Position numbers and translations under genes: made by a program. From assembly GCF_025947285.1 (NCBI RefSeq), contig NZ_CP110008.1, positions 2,991,001 to 3,055,000 on the forward strand: a stretch of DNA of 64,000 nucleotides. The letters run 5' to 3'. This document shows, piece by piece, positions 21,805 to 31,089 of this stretch (within the stretch, counting starts at the first letter, position 1; the number at the start of each line of letters is the position of its first letter). This DNA is from Flavobacterium sp. N2820. Lineage in GTDB: Bacteria; Bacteroidota; Bacteroidia; Flavobacteriales; Flavobacteriaceae. The notes under the pieces were generated by a model. The model was not told the DNA's origin and did not search any database. It saw only the letters and a program-made list of their open reading frames with translations.

Positions 21805-22593
21805 CTACCTATTCCTTTCCCCATAATTTCTCTTACCCGTAAATTTCCCTTTATTGCTTGGTAAACTTGCTTCTTCAGTTTTGCTAGAAGGTTCAATCAA
21901 TTTGTTTAATTCGGCAACTTCGGCATCAGTTAAGTTGCGATATTTGCCTTCGGCAACATCTAAGGAAATGTTGATAATTCGGGTACGTTTCAAAGCCGTT
22001 ACTTCATAATCCAAATATTCACACATTCTACGAATTTGTCTATTCAAACCTTGCGTTAAAATAATTCGGAACACAAATTTGCTAATTTGTTCTACTTTAC
22101 ATTTCTTGGTGATCGTTTCCAAAATCGGAATTCCGTTTGCCATTCGTTCAATAAATCGATCGGTAATTGGATGGTTTACGGTTACGATATATTCTTTTTC
22201 GTGGTTGTTTCTCGCACGAAGAATTTTGTTTACAATATCGCCATCATTGGTCATAAAAATCAAACCTTCACTGGCTTTATCTAAACGTCCAATCGGAAAA
22301 ATACGCTCAGGATAGTTGATGAAATCAATAATATTGTCTCTTACGTCTAAGTTGGTCGTACATTCAATCCCTGCAGGCTTGTTGAAGGCTAAATAAATTG
22401 GTTTTTCATTGCGTTCCTGAATCAATTTTCCGTTCACTCGCACTTCGTCACTTGGCGTCACTTTTGTGCCCATTTCCGGAACTTTTCCGTTAATAGTAAC
22501 TCTTCCTTGTTCAATCAAACGATCGGCTTCTCTGCGTGAACAAAAACCAGTTTCTGATAAAAATTTATTAATTCGGGTTGCATTTTCTTCCAT
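21805..22593 (-). CDS. rluF: 23S rRNA pseudouridine synthase, RluF type
   Basis: The enzyme isomerises uridine in 23S rRNA (RluF acts on U2604 in E. coli; the paralogue choice is by similarity). An N-terminal S4 RNA-binding domain ([20 protein letters not shown]) is followed by the catalytic motif [20 protein letters not shown] with catalytic Asp and by HEKEYIVTV and [14 protein letters not shown] use ATG 22593 (262 residues). The longer reading to 22635 starts upstream of the promoter element at 22598-22605, so it cannot be used from that promoter. The C-terminal tail is basic and disordered. Confidence 0.92.
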   Translation of the reverse strand: MEENATRINKFLSETGFCSRREADRLIEQGRVTINGKVPEMGTKVTPSDEVRVNGKLIQERNEKPIYLAFNKPAGIECTTNLDVRDNIIDFINYPERIFPIGRLDKASEGLIFMTNDGDIVNKILRARNNHEKEYIVTVNHPITDRFIERMANGIPILETITKKCKVEQISKFVFRIILTQGLNRQIRRMCEYLDYEVTALKRTRIINISLDVAEGKYRNLTDAEVAELNKLIEPSSKTEEASLPSNKGKFTGKRNYGERNR

Positions 22594-22597
22594 GTAG

Positions 22598-22605
22598 CAA
22601 AGATA
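22598..22605 (-). promoter_or_regulatory. -7 element of rluF, nearly leaderless
   Basis: On the minus strand this is TATCTTTG, an exact TANNTTTG match, only 4 bases before the rluF ATG. Transcription would start at or within a few bases of the start codon, suggesting a leaderless or near-leaderless mRNA. Confidence 0.55.
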
Positions 22606-22619
22606 GAATTTTTTAGTGA

Positions 22620-22900
22620 TTTTTTTGTTACACAAAGTTTCTCAAAGTTTACACAGAGTAACACAAAGTTTCTTTATAAGTTTTTAAAAAGTTAAGCGCT
22701 CTGTGTATCTCTTTCCAACACAATCAAAGTCAAAAAATATCAGTGAATCTCGGTGTAAATATTTTAACCGCAAAGAGCGCAAAGTTTTTTCGCAAGGTTC
22801 GCTAAGTATTTTACCTTAAAAGTTTATAATAGTAAATATCTCTGTGTATCTCTTTCAACACAATTAAAATTAAAAAAAACTCTGCTAACTCTGTGCTATA
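22620..22900. repeat. AT-rich spacer with imperfect direct repeats
   Basis: The 362-bp gap between rluF and the next gene has no credible ORF. It is rich in ACACAAAGT/ACAGAG words, and a block beginning CTCTGTGTATCTCTTTC recurs at 22699-22740 and 22840-22880 with about 85% similarity. A further segment, CCGCAAAGAGCGCAAAG, is of the kind repeated in intergenic DNA of many Bacteroidota. No function is known to me. Confidence 0.5.
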
Positions 22901-22904
22901 AAAC

Positions 22905-22935
22905 AAAAAAAAGCCCTTTTAAAAAAAGGACTTTC
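22905..22935 (-). terminator. Terminator of the nif3-like operon
   Basis: On the minus strand AAGTCCTTTT pairs with AAAAGGGCTT (one G-T pair) and is followed by a T run. It is 20 bp past the stop of the gene ending at 22956. Confidence 0.75.
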
Positions 22936-22955
22936 ATTTATTGTTATGGAATCAA

Positions 22956-23735
22956 TTAGATCGTTGCAAATAATTTTTCCATTTTTTCTTTTTCTTCGTC
23001 GGCTAATAAACCGTCTACTAAAATTCTTCCACTGTGCTCATCTGTAATAATTTTTTTACGTGCAGCAATTTCCATTTGTGTTTGTGGTGGAATAGTAAAG
23101 AAAGAACCAGCAGATGCGCCACGCTCAATAGAAACTACCGCTAAACCGTTTCTAACACTTGTTCTAATTCTGTCGTAAGCAGCAATTAAACGCTCTTCGA
23201 TTTGACCTCTTAATTCTGCTGATTTTGCAGTTAAAAAGTTTTCTTCTTTTTCCGTTTCAGCCATAATGTCGCTTAATTCAGCTTTCTTATGTTTCAAATG
23301 CGTTTGTTTACCGTCTAATCTTTCTTTAGTTTGAGCAATAACTTCTTTTCTGTGCTCAATAGAAGCTTTCATTTCTTTAATGTGTTTTTCAGCCAATTGA
23401 ATTTCCAATTCCTGAAATTCCACTTCTTTAGTTAAAGAGTTAAATTCTCTATTGTTACGAACATTTTTTTGTTGCTCTAAGTATTTTTTAATCGATTCTT
23501 TGTGTCCGTCGATTGCGTTTTTCTTTTCTTTGATTTGGTCATCAATTGTTTCTAAATCACTTTTTAATTTGTCTAAACGAGTAGAAAGTCCTGCTACTTC
23601 ATCTTCTAAATCATCTACTTCAAGAGGTAATTCACCTCTCACATTTCTGATTTCGTCAATTTTAGAATCAACTAATTGTAAAGCATAAAGGGCTCTTAAC
23701 TTATCTTCTACGTTTATCTCTTTGATGGTTGCCAT
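22956..23735 (-). CDS. Coiled-coil protein of the C4 zinc-ribbon family, zinc ligands lost
   Basis: The 259-residue protein is a long alpha-helical coiled coil (about residues 10-180) followed by a C-terminal domain (GASAGSFFTIPPQ ... DEHSGRILVDG). The spacing matches the C4-type zinc-ribbon family (CT398-like), whose ribbon normally reads with CxxC before the IPPQ segment and a second CxxC before GRIL. Here none of the four Cys is present: Ala/Ser/Asp/His-type residues stand in their place. The gene starts 2 bp after the Nif3-like gene and is clearly co-transcribed with it, as in many Bacteroidota. A role as a nucleic-acid or protein-binding adaptor is suspected for the family but unproven. 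Confidence 0.8.
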   Translation of the reverse strand: MATIKEINVEDKLRALYALQLVDSKIDEIRNVRGELPLEVDDLEDEVAGLSTRLDKLKSDLETIDDQIKEKKNAIDGHKESIKKYLEQQKNVRNNREFNSLTKEVEFQELEIQLAEKHIKEMKASIEHRKEVIAQTKERLDGKQTHLKHKKAELSDIMAETEKEENFLTAKSAELRGQIEERLIAAYDRIRTSVRNGLAVVSIERGASAGSFFTIPPQTQMEIAARKKIITDEHSGRILVDGLLADEEKEKMEKLFATI

Positions 23736-23737
23736 AT

Positions 23738-24853
23738 TTAAAAGTACTTAACTGGATTTGTATTTTCTTCTGATAAAATAATTCCGCATTGCAGCGAATT
23801 GGGTGCAAAATTAGTGATTTTTTCTTTAAGAAAATCAACTATATAATTTTTTGTATACCTTTCGCTTTCAAAATGACCAATATCTGCCAAAAGTAACTGA
23901 TTTTCAGCTTCGTAGAATTGATGATATTTTAGGTCTGCTGTAAGATAAGCATCTGCTCCTGAGGTTATTGCGTTTTTAATAGCAAAACTTCCGCTTCCGC
24001 CTAAAACGGCTACTTTTTTTATTGATTTTCCTGTAAAAGCAGAATGTCTGATGCCTTCACATTGTAGTTTTTCTTTTACTAATTGTAAAAATTCGGTTTC
24101 TGATAGCGGATTTTCAAATTCACCAACTCTTCCTAAACCAATATTTTGATGTTTGTTTTCTAATTGATAGATTTCGTACGCCACTTCTTCATACACATGA
24201 TTTTTGAATAAAGCCTTCAAAATTTTACCTTGCAAATGGTTTTCAAAAGTAACTTCGATTTTAATTTCTGGTGTTTCTACAAATTCAAATCGCTCACCAA
24301 ATTCAGGATTTGAATGTTCATTTCCCATGTAAGTTCCAATTCCTTGTGAATTAAAACTGCAATCTTCATAATTGCCAATTTTTCCTGCACCAGCGTCAAA
24401 CAAGGCATTTCGCAATTTTTCAACATTTTCAGGAATAGTATATGTAACTAATTTTTGAATATAATTTTCTTTCGGAATCAAAACTTTGGAATGTTTCAAA
24501 CCTAAAACATCACAGAAAATTTTGTTTACACCATTTTGATGATTGTCCAATGCGGTATGAACAGCATAAATAGCAATATCGTTTTTAATCGCTTTCAAAA
24601 TCGCACGTTCCACATAATTTTTTCCAGTAATTTTCTTTATTCCAGAAAACAAAATAGGGTGGAAGCAAACCACCAAATTACATTTTTTAGCAATCGCTTC
24701 ATCAATCACCGATTCCAAAGCATCATGGCAAACTAAAATGCCTGAAATTTCCTGATTTGGATTTCCAACTAAAAGCCCAACATTGTCAAAATCTTCGGCA
24801 TAACCTAAGGGTGCCATTTCTTCAAGAACAGAAAGTATATTGGAAAGTTGCAT
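23738..24853 (-). CDS. Nif3-like dinuclear metal centre protein (DUF34)
   Basis: The 371-residue protein belongs to the Nif3/YbgI/YqfO family, hexameric proteins with a two-metal site; the true substrate is unresolved. Likely ligands are in VVCFHPILF, TALDNHQNGVN and the C-terminal LADIGHFESE. An inserted central domain (about residues 130-230) gives the long form. I use ATG 24853 (MQLSNILSVLEEMAPLGYAE); the longer ORF to 24994 runs into lpxK on the other strand. It is divergent from lpxK and followed directly by the coiled-coil gene. Confidence 0.9.
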   Translation of the reverse strand: MQLSNILSVLEEMAPLGYAEDFDNVGLLVGNPNQEISGILVCHDALESVIDEAIAKKCNLVVCFHPILFSGIKKITGKNYVERAILKAIKNDIAIYAVHTALDNHQNGVNKIFCDVLGLKHSKVLIPKENYIQKLVTYTIPENVEKLRNALFDAGAGKIGNYEDCSFNSQGIGTYMGNEHSNPEFGERFEFVETPEIKIEVTFENHLQGKILKALFKNHVYEEVAYEIYQLENKHQNIGLGRVGEFENPLSETEFLQLVKEKLQCEGIRHSAFTGKSIKKVAVLGGSGSFAIKNAITSGADAYLTADLKYHQFYEAENQLLLADIGHFESERYTKNYIVDFLKEKITNFAPNSLQCGIILSEENTNPVKYF

Positions 24854-24963
24854 GTTGTTTGATTTTGGTAAATTATTACACAAATTAACAAAATACTCGT
24901 TAGAAATGAAATGATAAATCACATAAACTTTATTATAAAGATAAAATAGTATACTTTCGTAGT

Positions 24964-25977
24964 ATGATTTTGTTACGAAAAATACTTTTCCCATTAGCCT
25001 TTTTGTATTGGCTCATTACGTTTATCCGAAATTGGCTTTACGACAAAGGCATTTTGAAAAGCCATTCGTTTGGTATTCCTATCATTGCAGTAGGGAATTT
25101 AAGCGTTGGTGGAACAGGAAAAACCCCGCAAATCGAGTATTTAATCCGCTTACTTTCTGAAAATTATAAAGTTGCAGTTTTGAGTCGTGGATACAAGCGT
25201 TCAACTGAAGGCTTTATTTTGGCCGATGAAAAAGCTACAGCGACATCAATTGGTGACGAGCCTTTTCAATTTTATTCTAAATTTCCAAACATTCAAGTCG
25301 CTGTTGATGCCAATCGTAAAAACGGAATTGAAAAATTAGTACAACTTCAAGATAAACCAGATGTTATTTTATTGGATGACGCTTTTCAGCACAGAAAAGT
25401 AAAAGCAGGCTTTTATATTTTACTCACGGCTTACGACGATTTGTTTTGCGACGATTATATCTTGCCTTTCGGGAATTTACGCGAACCGTCTTCTGGTAAA
25501 AAACGTGCGGATATGATAATTGTCACCAAATGTCCAAAGGATTTGTCAGAACTTGCACAGCAGAAAATTGCAAAAAAGTTGAATGTGAAGCAATCGGTTT
25601 ATTTTACAACTATTGAATATGATGATTATGTTTTTGGAAATGACACTCAATTATTGGTTTCAGAAATTCAATCAGAAAGTAAACTTTTAGTTGCTGGAAT
25701 TGCAAAACCAAAGCTATTTTTCGATTTTCTAAAAAATGAAATGGATGAAACATTGGTTTTTCCAGATCATCACCATTTTTCAAAGCAAGATTGTGAGCAA
25801 ATTTTGGCAAAAGCTAACGGAAGAAAAATTAGTACAACAGAAAAAGATTTTGTTCGTTTAAATGGATTATTGCCTAAGACGCAATTGTTCTATTTGCCAA
25901 TAAAATCGGTTTTTATAAATGCAACTATTGATAAAACAATACAAGATTATGTGGGACAAGGTTCAAGAAACAGTTAG
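24964..25977 (+). CDS. lpxK: Tetraacyldisaccharide 4'-kinase
   Basis: LpxK phosphorylates the 4' position of the lipid A disaccharide precursor at the inner face of the cytoplasmic membrane. The 337 residues begin with a hydrophobic membrane anchor (FPLAFLYWLITFIRNWLYD), followed by the Walker A region GNLSVGGTGKTP (about residues 43-54) and DDAFQHRKV. A weak -7-like element (TACTTTCG, 24952-24959) sits just before the ATG. The 3' end overlaps the next gene by 29 bp. Confidence 0.95.
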   Translation: MILLRKILFPLAFLYWLITFIRNWLYDKGILKSHSFGIPIIAVGNLSVGGTGKTPQIEYLIRLLSENYKVAVLSRGYKRSTEGFILADEKATATSIGDEPFQFYSKFPNIQVAVDANRKNGIEKLVQLQDKPDVILLDDAFQHRKVKAGFYILLTAYDDLFCDDYILPFGNLREPSSGKKRADMIIVTKCPKDLSELAQQKIAKKLNVKQSVYFTTIEYDDYVFGNDTQLLVSEIQSESKLLVAGIAKPKLFFDFLKNEMDETLVFPDHHHFSKQDCEQILAKANGRKISTTEKDFVRLNGLLPKTQLFYLPIKSVFINATIDKTIQDYVGQGSRNS

Positions 25978-26761
25978 TTTCATTAAAAATAAAACCAATT
26001 TTACGCCTGAATATGGTGTGATTTTAGGTTCTGGATTGGGCGGATTTACTGCTGATATAACCATCGAACATACTTTACCTTACACAGATATTCCAAATTT
26101 TCCAATTTCAACAGTTCAAGGGCATAAAGGCGCTTTGGTTTTTGGAACAATTGAAGGAAAAAAAGTGGTGGCAATGCAAGGTCGTTTTCATTTTTACGAA
26201 GGTTACGATATGAAACAAGTAACGTTTCCGGTGCGTGTAATGAAATATTTAGGAGTAGAAAAGCTAATTGTATCCAATGCTTCTGGAGGTGTTAATCCTT
26301 CGTATAAAGTAGGTGATGTAGTTGTGATTACAGATCACATCAATATGATGCCTGAACATCCTTTACGCGGTCATAATGATGAGCGTTTTGGGCCAAGATT
26401 TGTGAATATGAGCGAACCGTATTCTAAAGCAATGAATTCAAAAGCATTTGAAGTAGCAAATGAACTGAATATCGATTTAAAAAAAGGTATTTATTTGGGT
26501 TTACAAGGACCAACCTTTGAAACGCTTGCCGAATATAAAATGGTAAAAGTCTTAGGTGCTGATTGCGTTGGAATGTCAACTGTTCCGGAAGTCATTGTTG
26601 CACGTCACATGAATATGGAATGCTTTGGTGTTTCTGTGATTACTGATATGGGCGATGAAGAAAATATTGAAGAAGTAAATCACGAAGAAGTTTTGGAAGC
26701 TGCTAAAAAAGCAGAACCACATGTGAGAAATTTAATTAAGAATTTGATTGCTCAGTATTAG
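25949..26761 (+). CDS. punA: Purine nucleoside phosphorylase (trimeric class)
   Basis: This enzyme phosphorolyses purine nucleosides to base and ribose-1-phosphate for salvage. With ATG 25949 (MWDKVQETVSFIKN) it has 270 residues. Phosphate and base site motifs GSGLGGF, NASGGVNPSYKVGD and GPTFETLAEYK (Glu191) are present. The position that is Asn in human PNP (Asn243, in LITN) is Asp233 here (VITD). Asp at this position is associated with acceptance of 6-aminopurines, so specificity may be broader than inosine/guanosine. The gene overlaps lpxK by 29 bp and the convergent kinase gene by 26 bp. Confidence 0.92.
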   Translation: MWDKVQETVSFIKNKTNFTPEYGVILGSGLGGFTADITIEHTLPYTDIPNFPISTVQGHKGALVFGTIEGKKVVAMQGRFHFYEGYDMKQVTFPVRVMKYLGVEKLIVSNASGGVNPSYKVGDVVVITDHINMMPEHPLRGHNDERFGPRFVNMSEPYSKAMNSKAFEVANELNIDLKKGIYLGLQGPTFETLAEYKMVKVLGADCVGMSTVPEVIVARHMNMECFGVSVITDMGDEENIEEVNHEEVLEAAKKAEPHVRNLIKNLIAQY

Positions 26762-28943
26762 TTAAATAAGCGGTTACAACATTATAAAAATGCTCTGGTT
26801 CAAATGGTTTGGTAATTACTTCATTCATTCCGTAGGACAAGAGCATTTCTTTATTTTCATTTAAAGAAATGGCTGTTAAGGCAATAATAGGGGTTGTTGT
26901 GTCAAACTTTCTAATTTCAGTAGTGGCTTCAGTACCGTTGATGCCAGGTAAATGAACATCCATTAAAATTAGGTCATAATGATTGGTTTTCGCATTTTCA
27001 ATCGCATCTTCTCCATTGTCTATGATAACACATGAAATACCTTTCTTTTCTAGCATTTTTTGGGTTATCATTTGGTTAATTTTGTTGTCTTCAACCAACA
27101 GAATGTTTTTCTGATTTAAGTATTCAATTTTATGGTTTACTTCCGGTTTAACTTCATCTTTGGTAGCTTTTTCAAATTCTAATTCAAAAGAAAAAGTGCT
27201 TCCTTTTCCACTTTCACTTTTTAAATGAATACTGCTTCCCATTAATTCAAGAATTTTCTTAACAATAGAAAGTCCTAAACCAGTTCCTCCATATGTGCGA
27301 TTAATTTCAACCGAGCCTTGGCTAAAACTATCAAAAATGGTTTCTTGTTTGTCGATAGGAATTCCGATTCCGTTATCTTTTACTTCAAAGTATAATTTTA
27401 TTTCATTATTGGATTCATTGATTTTTTTAACAGTACACCAAACATCTCCATTCTTGCTGAATTTAATAGCGTTGTTCAATAAATTTATGATAATTTGAGA
27501 CAATTTTGTAGGATCTCCTTTTAAGTTAGTTGTGATAGATTTGTCAATGTGTAAGTGACAATTAATCTTATTTTCATTAATAAATTCTTTAAATGAAATA
27601 GTAATATTCTCGATGAGTTCTTTTAAGTCAAAGCTAATTTTTTCTACGGTTACTTTATCAGATTCTAAACGATTAATTTCTAAAATGTCGTTGATAAAGT
27701 TTAATAAATAATTTCCTGAAAACTCTAGTGATTTCAAGTAATTTAACTGATTTGCTTTTGGTTTTTCTTGAAGTAAAAGATAGGTAATCCCATTAATTGC
27801 ATTTAATGGTGTTCGTAATTCGTGACTTACCGTTGATAAGAAATCGGCTCTTGCTTTAGAGGCTAATTCTGCTCGTTCTTTTTCGGCAATTAATTCTTTA
27901 TTTTTTTCTTTTAATAGTTTGTTAGTGCTAATTCTAATCTTATTATTTTTATATAAAGATAAACTCAAAAGGGATAAAATCGAAATTAATGCAATACTTA
28001 AAATACTGATTAACTTTGAAAAACGCAATGTTTTTTGTTGGCTTTTCTTTTCTTTGTCTAATTGTTCAATTGTTTTTAATTGCTCGTCAAACTGAATTTT
28101 ATCAATCATATTTTCAGAATCAAAGCTTAAAAAGTTTTTTGTAATAGAGTCTGTTAATGCGGCATATTCTTTTAAATATAAATGAGATTTTTTTGTGTTA
28201 TTTGTTTTTTCATATGCATTACTTAACTGTTTTAAAATTTTTTTTGAACACTCAAAATCACTTTTATTGGTTTTATTAGTAGTGTTAGCCATTTCATAAT
28301 AACGAATAGCATTTGTGTAATTTTTTTGTGCCATTTCAATTTCTCCCAATTGAAAATAGGCTTCACATTTAGTGCTTAAAAAAGTATCGTCTTCTAAATT
28401 TTTAATAACGGATAATAAAATTGCAGACGCTTCTGAATAGTCTTTTTTTTCTTTTTTGATAATTCCTTTCTGTAAATTAATCAACTCTATTGCTTCATAA
28501 AAATTTAATTTTTCATATAATAAAGCTGCTTTTTCAAAGTAAATTTCTGCAACTTTAATATTATCTTTTCTTAAATAGCATTTGCCTAATCCATAATATG
28601 AAAGTGCTAAGTTTGTTTTTGGCTCTTCTCTATCAAATGTATTTACCGCTCTAATAAAATAATCAATAGCTAAATTATTTTTTTCTAAATCATAATAAAT
28701 ATTTCCCAATTGCAAGTAAGCATCGGCTAATTTATTGTTTAGATTTTTAGATTTTGCGTATTCAATTGCTTTTTCGGTGAATTCAATGGCTCTTTTATAG
28801 GATTTTTTGTCTTCTTTGTTGAAGAGTCCAATTTCTAGGTAATAATCGGTACTATCACTTATTTTTGCAACATCTTTATATACAGATTGTGAGTAACTTG
28901 AAAAAGTTACAAATAGTAAAAATATTACAAATTGTTTGATCAA
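26736..28943 (-). CDS. Hybrid histidine kinase with TPR sensor domain
   Basis: The 735-residue protein has a signal peptide (1-18), tetratricopeptide repeats predicted in the periplasm (about 35-290), one membrane helix (309-331), a coiled linker, HisKA with phospho-acceptor His374 (SHELRTP), a HATPase domain (GIGIPIDKQ, TGLGLSIVKKIL) and a C-terminal receiver with phospho-acceptor Asp in LILMDVHLPG. No output domain is fused, so a separate partner must act downstream. The start is TTG at 28943: an in-frame TGA lies nine bases upstream and the signal peptide begins here. The gene is convergent with punA and overlaps it by 26 bp. Confidence 0.9.
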   Translation of the reverse strand: MIKQFVIFLLFVTFSSYSQSVYKDVAKISDSTDYYLEIGLFNKEDKKSYKRAIEFTEKAIEYAKSKNLNNKLADAYLQLGNIYYDLEKNNLAIDYFIRAVNTFDREEPKTNLALSYYGLGKCYLRKDNIKVAEIYFEKAALLYEKLNFYEAIELINLQKGIIKKEKKDYSEASAILLSVIKNLEDDTFLSTKCEAYFQLGEIEMAQKNYTNAIRYYEMANTTNKTNKSDFECSKKILKQLSNAYEKTNNTKKSHLYLKEYAALTDSITKNFLSFDSENMIDKIQFDEQLKTIEQLDKEKKSQQKTLRFSKLISILSIALISILSLLSLSLYKNNKIRISTNKLLKEKNKELIAEKERAELASKARADFLSTVSHELRTPLNAINGITYLLLQEKPKANQLNYLKSLEFSGNYLLNFINDILEINRLESDKVTVEKISFDLKELIENITISFKEFINENKINCHLHIDKSITTNLKGDPTKLSQIIINLLNNAIKFSKNGDVWCTVKKINESNNEIKLYFEVKDNGIGIPIDKQETIFDSFSQGSVEINRTYGGTGLGLSIVKKILELMGSSIHLKSESGKGSTFSFELEFEKATKDEVKPEVNHKIEYLNQKNILLVEDNKINQMITQKMLEKKGISCVIIDNGEDAIENAKTNHYDLILMDVHLPGINGTEATTEIRKFDTTTPIIALTAISLNENKEMLLSYGMNEVITKPFEPEHFYNVVTAYLTNTEQSNS

Positions 28944-29003
28944 TTTAAGTCAAGATTACTTTTTAACCCTGCAATTTAAGTTTTTTACAGATAAAAAAAA
29001 ACT

Positions 29004-30002
29004 TTATTTTTTAGAAACGAAACTAATTAAGTCAATTAATCGAGAGGAATAACCAATTTCGTTGTCATACCAACCCACAATTTTAACCATTTTGTCAATC
29101 ACGGAAGTAAGTTGTGCATCAAATAAGCAAGAATTTTGATTTCCAATAACATCTACCGAAACAATTGGGTCTTCGGTGTAATCTAAAATTCCTTTTAAAT
29201 TTGTTCCAGCTGCTTTTTTAAAGGCTTGATTGATTTCTTCAATAGAAACTTGTCGTTTGACATTGAAAGTAATATCAGTCAATGAACCATCTGGAACAGG
29301 AACGCGAATACCACAACCACCAATTTTTCCTTCTAATTCTGGAAAAATTTTTGTCAATGCTTTTGCTGCTCCCGTTGTTGTTGGAACAATAGATTGTGAT
29401 GCGCCACGAGCTCTACGTAAATCTTTGTGCGGTTGGTCGTGTAAACTTTGATCGGTAGTAAAGGAGTGAATTGTTGTAATATACGCTTGTTCCACTTCGC
29501 ACAATTCCTGAATGATTTTAATCATCGGAGCCGCATTGTTGGTGGTGCAACTTGCGTTGGAAATAATGCTTTCGCTTCCGTCTAAAATGTGTTCATTTAC
29601 ACCTAAAACAACTGTTTTTATTTCTTCAACTTCAGATGGTGCCGAAAGAATTACTTTTTTCGCTCCCGCTAAAATATGTTGGTTAATATCTTCAAATGTT
29701 TTGAATTTTCCAGTCGATTCAATAACAATATCAATGTTTAACGACTTCCAATCTAAATTTTTAATATCTCTTTCGTGAAAAAATAAATACGATTTGTCGT
29801 CAATACTAATTGAATTATCAGAAAACGAAACGTTTTGCTTTAAAACTCCGTGAATGCTATCGTATTTTACCAGATGTGCCATTGTTTTGTTATCGGCAAT
29901 GTCGTTGATGGCAACTACTTCAATAGTAGGATGATTTAAAAGTAATCGGAATAAATTTCGTCCAATTCTTCCAAAACCATTAATAGCAATTCGTGTTTTC
30001 AT
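29004..30002 (-). CDS. gap: Glyceraldehyde-3-phosphate dehydrogenase, type I
   Basis: The glycolytic enzyme oxidises glyceraldehyde-3-phosphate to 1,3-bisphosphoglycerate. Its 332 residues show the nucleotide-binding GFGRIGRN motif, Asp34 (AIND), which favours NAD over NADP, catalytic Cys152 in SNASCTTN and His179. The C-terminal WYDNEIGYSSRLIDL is conserved. It is encoded as a single gene; flavobacteria often have a second GAPDH elsewhere. Confidence 0.96.
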   Translation of the reverse strand: MKTRIAINGFGRIGRNLFRLLLNHPTIEVVAINDIADNKTMAHLVKYDSIHGVLKQNVSFSDNSISIDDKSYLFFHERDIKNLDWKSLNIDIVIESTGKFKTFEDINQHILAGAKKVILSAPSEVEEIKTVVLGVNEHILDGSESIISNASCTTNNAAPMIKIIQELCEVEQAYITTIHSFTTDQSLHDQPHKDLRRARGASQSIVPTTTGAAKALTKIFPELEGKIGGCGIRVPVPDGSLTDITFNVKRQVSIEEINQAFKKAAGTNLKGILDYTEDPIVSVDVIGNQNSCLFDAQLTSVIDKMVKIVGWYDNEIGYSSRLIDLISFVSKK

Positions 30003-30106
30003 TCTTTAGTTTAAAAGTTTATGGGTTTAAAAGTTTAAAAGGAAATAAAGTTTATAAGTTTCAGAAACTCTTTTAAACGTATAACCTTCTAACCTCATAA
30101 CCTTTT

Positions 30107-30982
30107 TTAATGAATATGTTTCTCCGCATGATAAGAAGAACGTACCAAAGCACCGCTTTCTACATGTCTAAAACCTAATTCTTTTCCTATTTGTTCGTAT
30201 TTTGCGAATTGTTCTGGCGTGATGTATTCTTTAACCGGTAAATGTTTTTTACTTGGTTGTAAGTACTGACCAATCGTAACAATATCCACTTTTGCTTCAG
30301 CTAAATCGTGTAAAACTTGAATCACTTCTTCTTCCGTTTCACCTAAACCTAACATGATGCCCGATTTTGTTCTTTTGATGCCTTGCTCTTTCAAATAGCG
30401 TAACACTTCTAAACTTTTTTCATATTTAGCTTGAATACGAACCTCACGAGTCAATCGTTTTACGGTTTCCATATTGTGCGAAACTACTTCTGGAGCTACT
30501 TCGATAATTCTGTCGATATTTCTAGTGTTACCTTGAAAATCTGGAATTAAGGTTTCTAATGTTGTATTTGGATTCATTCGGCGAATGGCTTTCACGGTTT
30601 CTGCCCAAATAATTGAACCCATATCCTTTAAATCATCACGATCAACGCTAGTAATTACAGCATGTTTGATGTTCATAATTTTGATAGAACGCGCTACTTT
30701 TTCAGGTTCGTCCCAATCCACCGTTTCTGGACGACCGGTTTTTACACCACAAAAGCCGCATGAACGTGTACAGATATTTCCTAAGATCATGAAAGTTGCT
30801 GTTCCTTCGCCCCAACATTCGCCCATATTAGGACAACTCCCTGAAGTACAAATCGTATTCAGTTTGTATTTGTCTACTAAACCTCTAAGTTCGGTGTAGT
30901 TTTTACCGGTTGGTAATTTTACGCGCAACCATTTTGGTTTGGGTTCTCTTGGTGGAAAAACATTTTCAATAGCCGTGTCCAT
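30107..30982 (-). CDS. lipA: Lipoyl synthase
   Basis: LipA is a radical-SAM enzyme that inserts two sulphurs into protein-bound octanoyl groups. Both Fe-S clusters are visible: the auxiliary cluster in [12 protein letters not shown] and the radical-SAM cluster in CTRSCGFC. I use ATG 30982 ([14 protein letters not shown], 291 residues). A longer reading from TTG 31003 would begin inside the promoter element at 31001-31008. Confidence 0.96.
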   Translation of the reverse strand: MDTAIENVFPPREPKPKWLRVKLPTGKNYTELRGLVDKYKLNTICTSGSCPNMGECWGEGTATFMILGNICTRSCGFCGVKTGRPETVDWDEPEKVARSIKIMNIKHAVITSVDRDDLKDMGSIIWAETVKAIRRMNPNTTLETLIPDFQGNTRNIDRIIEVAPEVVSHNMETVKRLTREVRIQAKYEKSLEVLRYLKEQGIKRTKSGIMLGLGETEEEVIQVLHDLAEAKVDIVTIGQYLQPSKKHLPVKEYITPEQFAKYEQIGKELGFRHVESGALVRSSYHAEKHIH

Positions 30983-31000
30983 AATCAAAATTTTGATGGA

Positions 31001-31008
31001 CAAAGATA
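31001..31008 (-). promoter_or_regulatory. -7 element of lipA
   Basis: The minus strand reads TATCTTTG, an exact TANNTTTG element, 18 bases before the lipA ATG. It also decides the start codon choice for lipA. Confidence 0.6.
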
Positions 31009-31089
31009 CGATATCAAATTTAGAATTTTGAAGTAAGAATTTAGAAAATGAGAAAACTTTAGGAAAGTTTTAGGAAATGTAAAAGTGAA

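Noticed and set aside
22620..22900. CRISPR or insertion sequence in the spacer after rluF
   Set aside because: The repeats are imperfect, only two copies, with no flanking inverted repeats or ORF.
30983..31003. TTG start for lipA
   Set aside because: It overlaps the -7 promoter element; ATG 30982 gives the conserved start.
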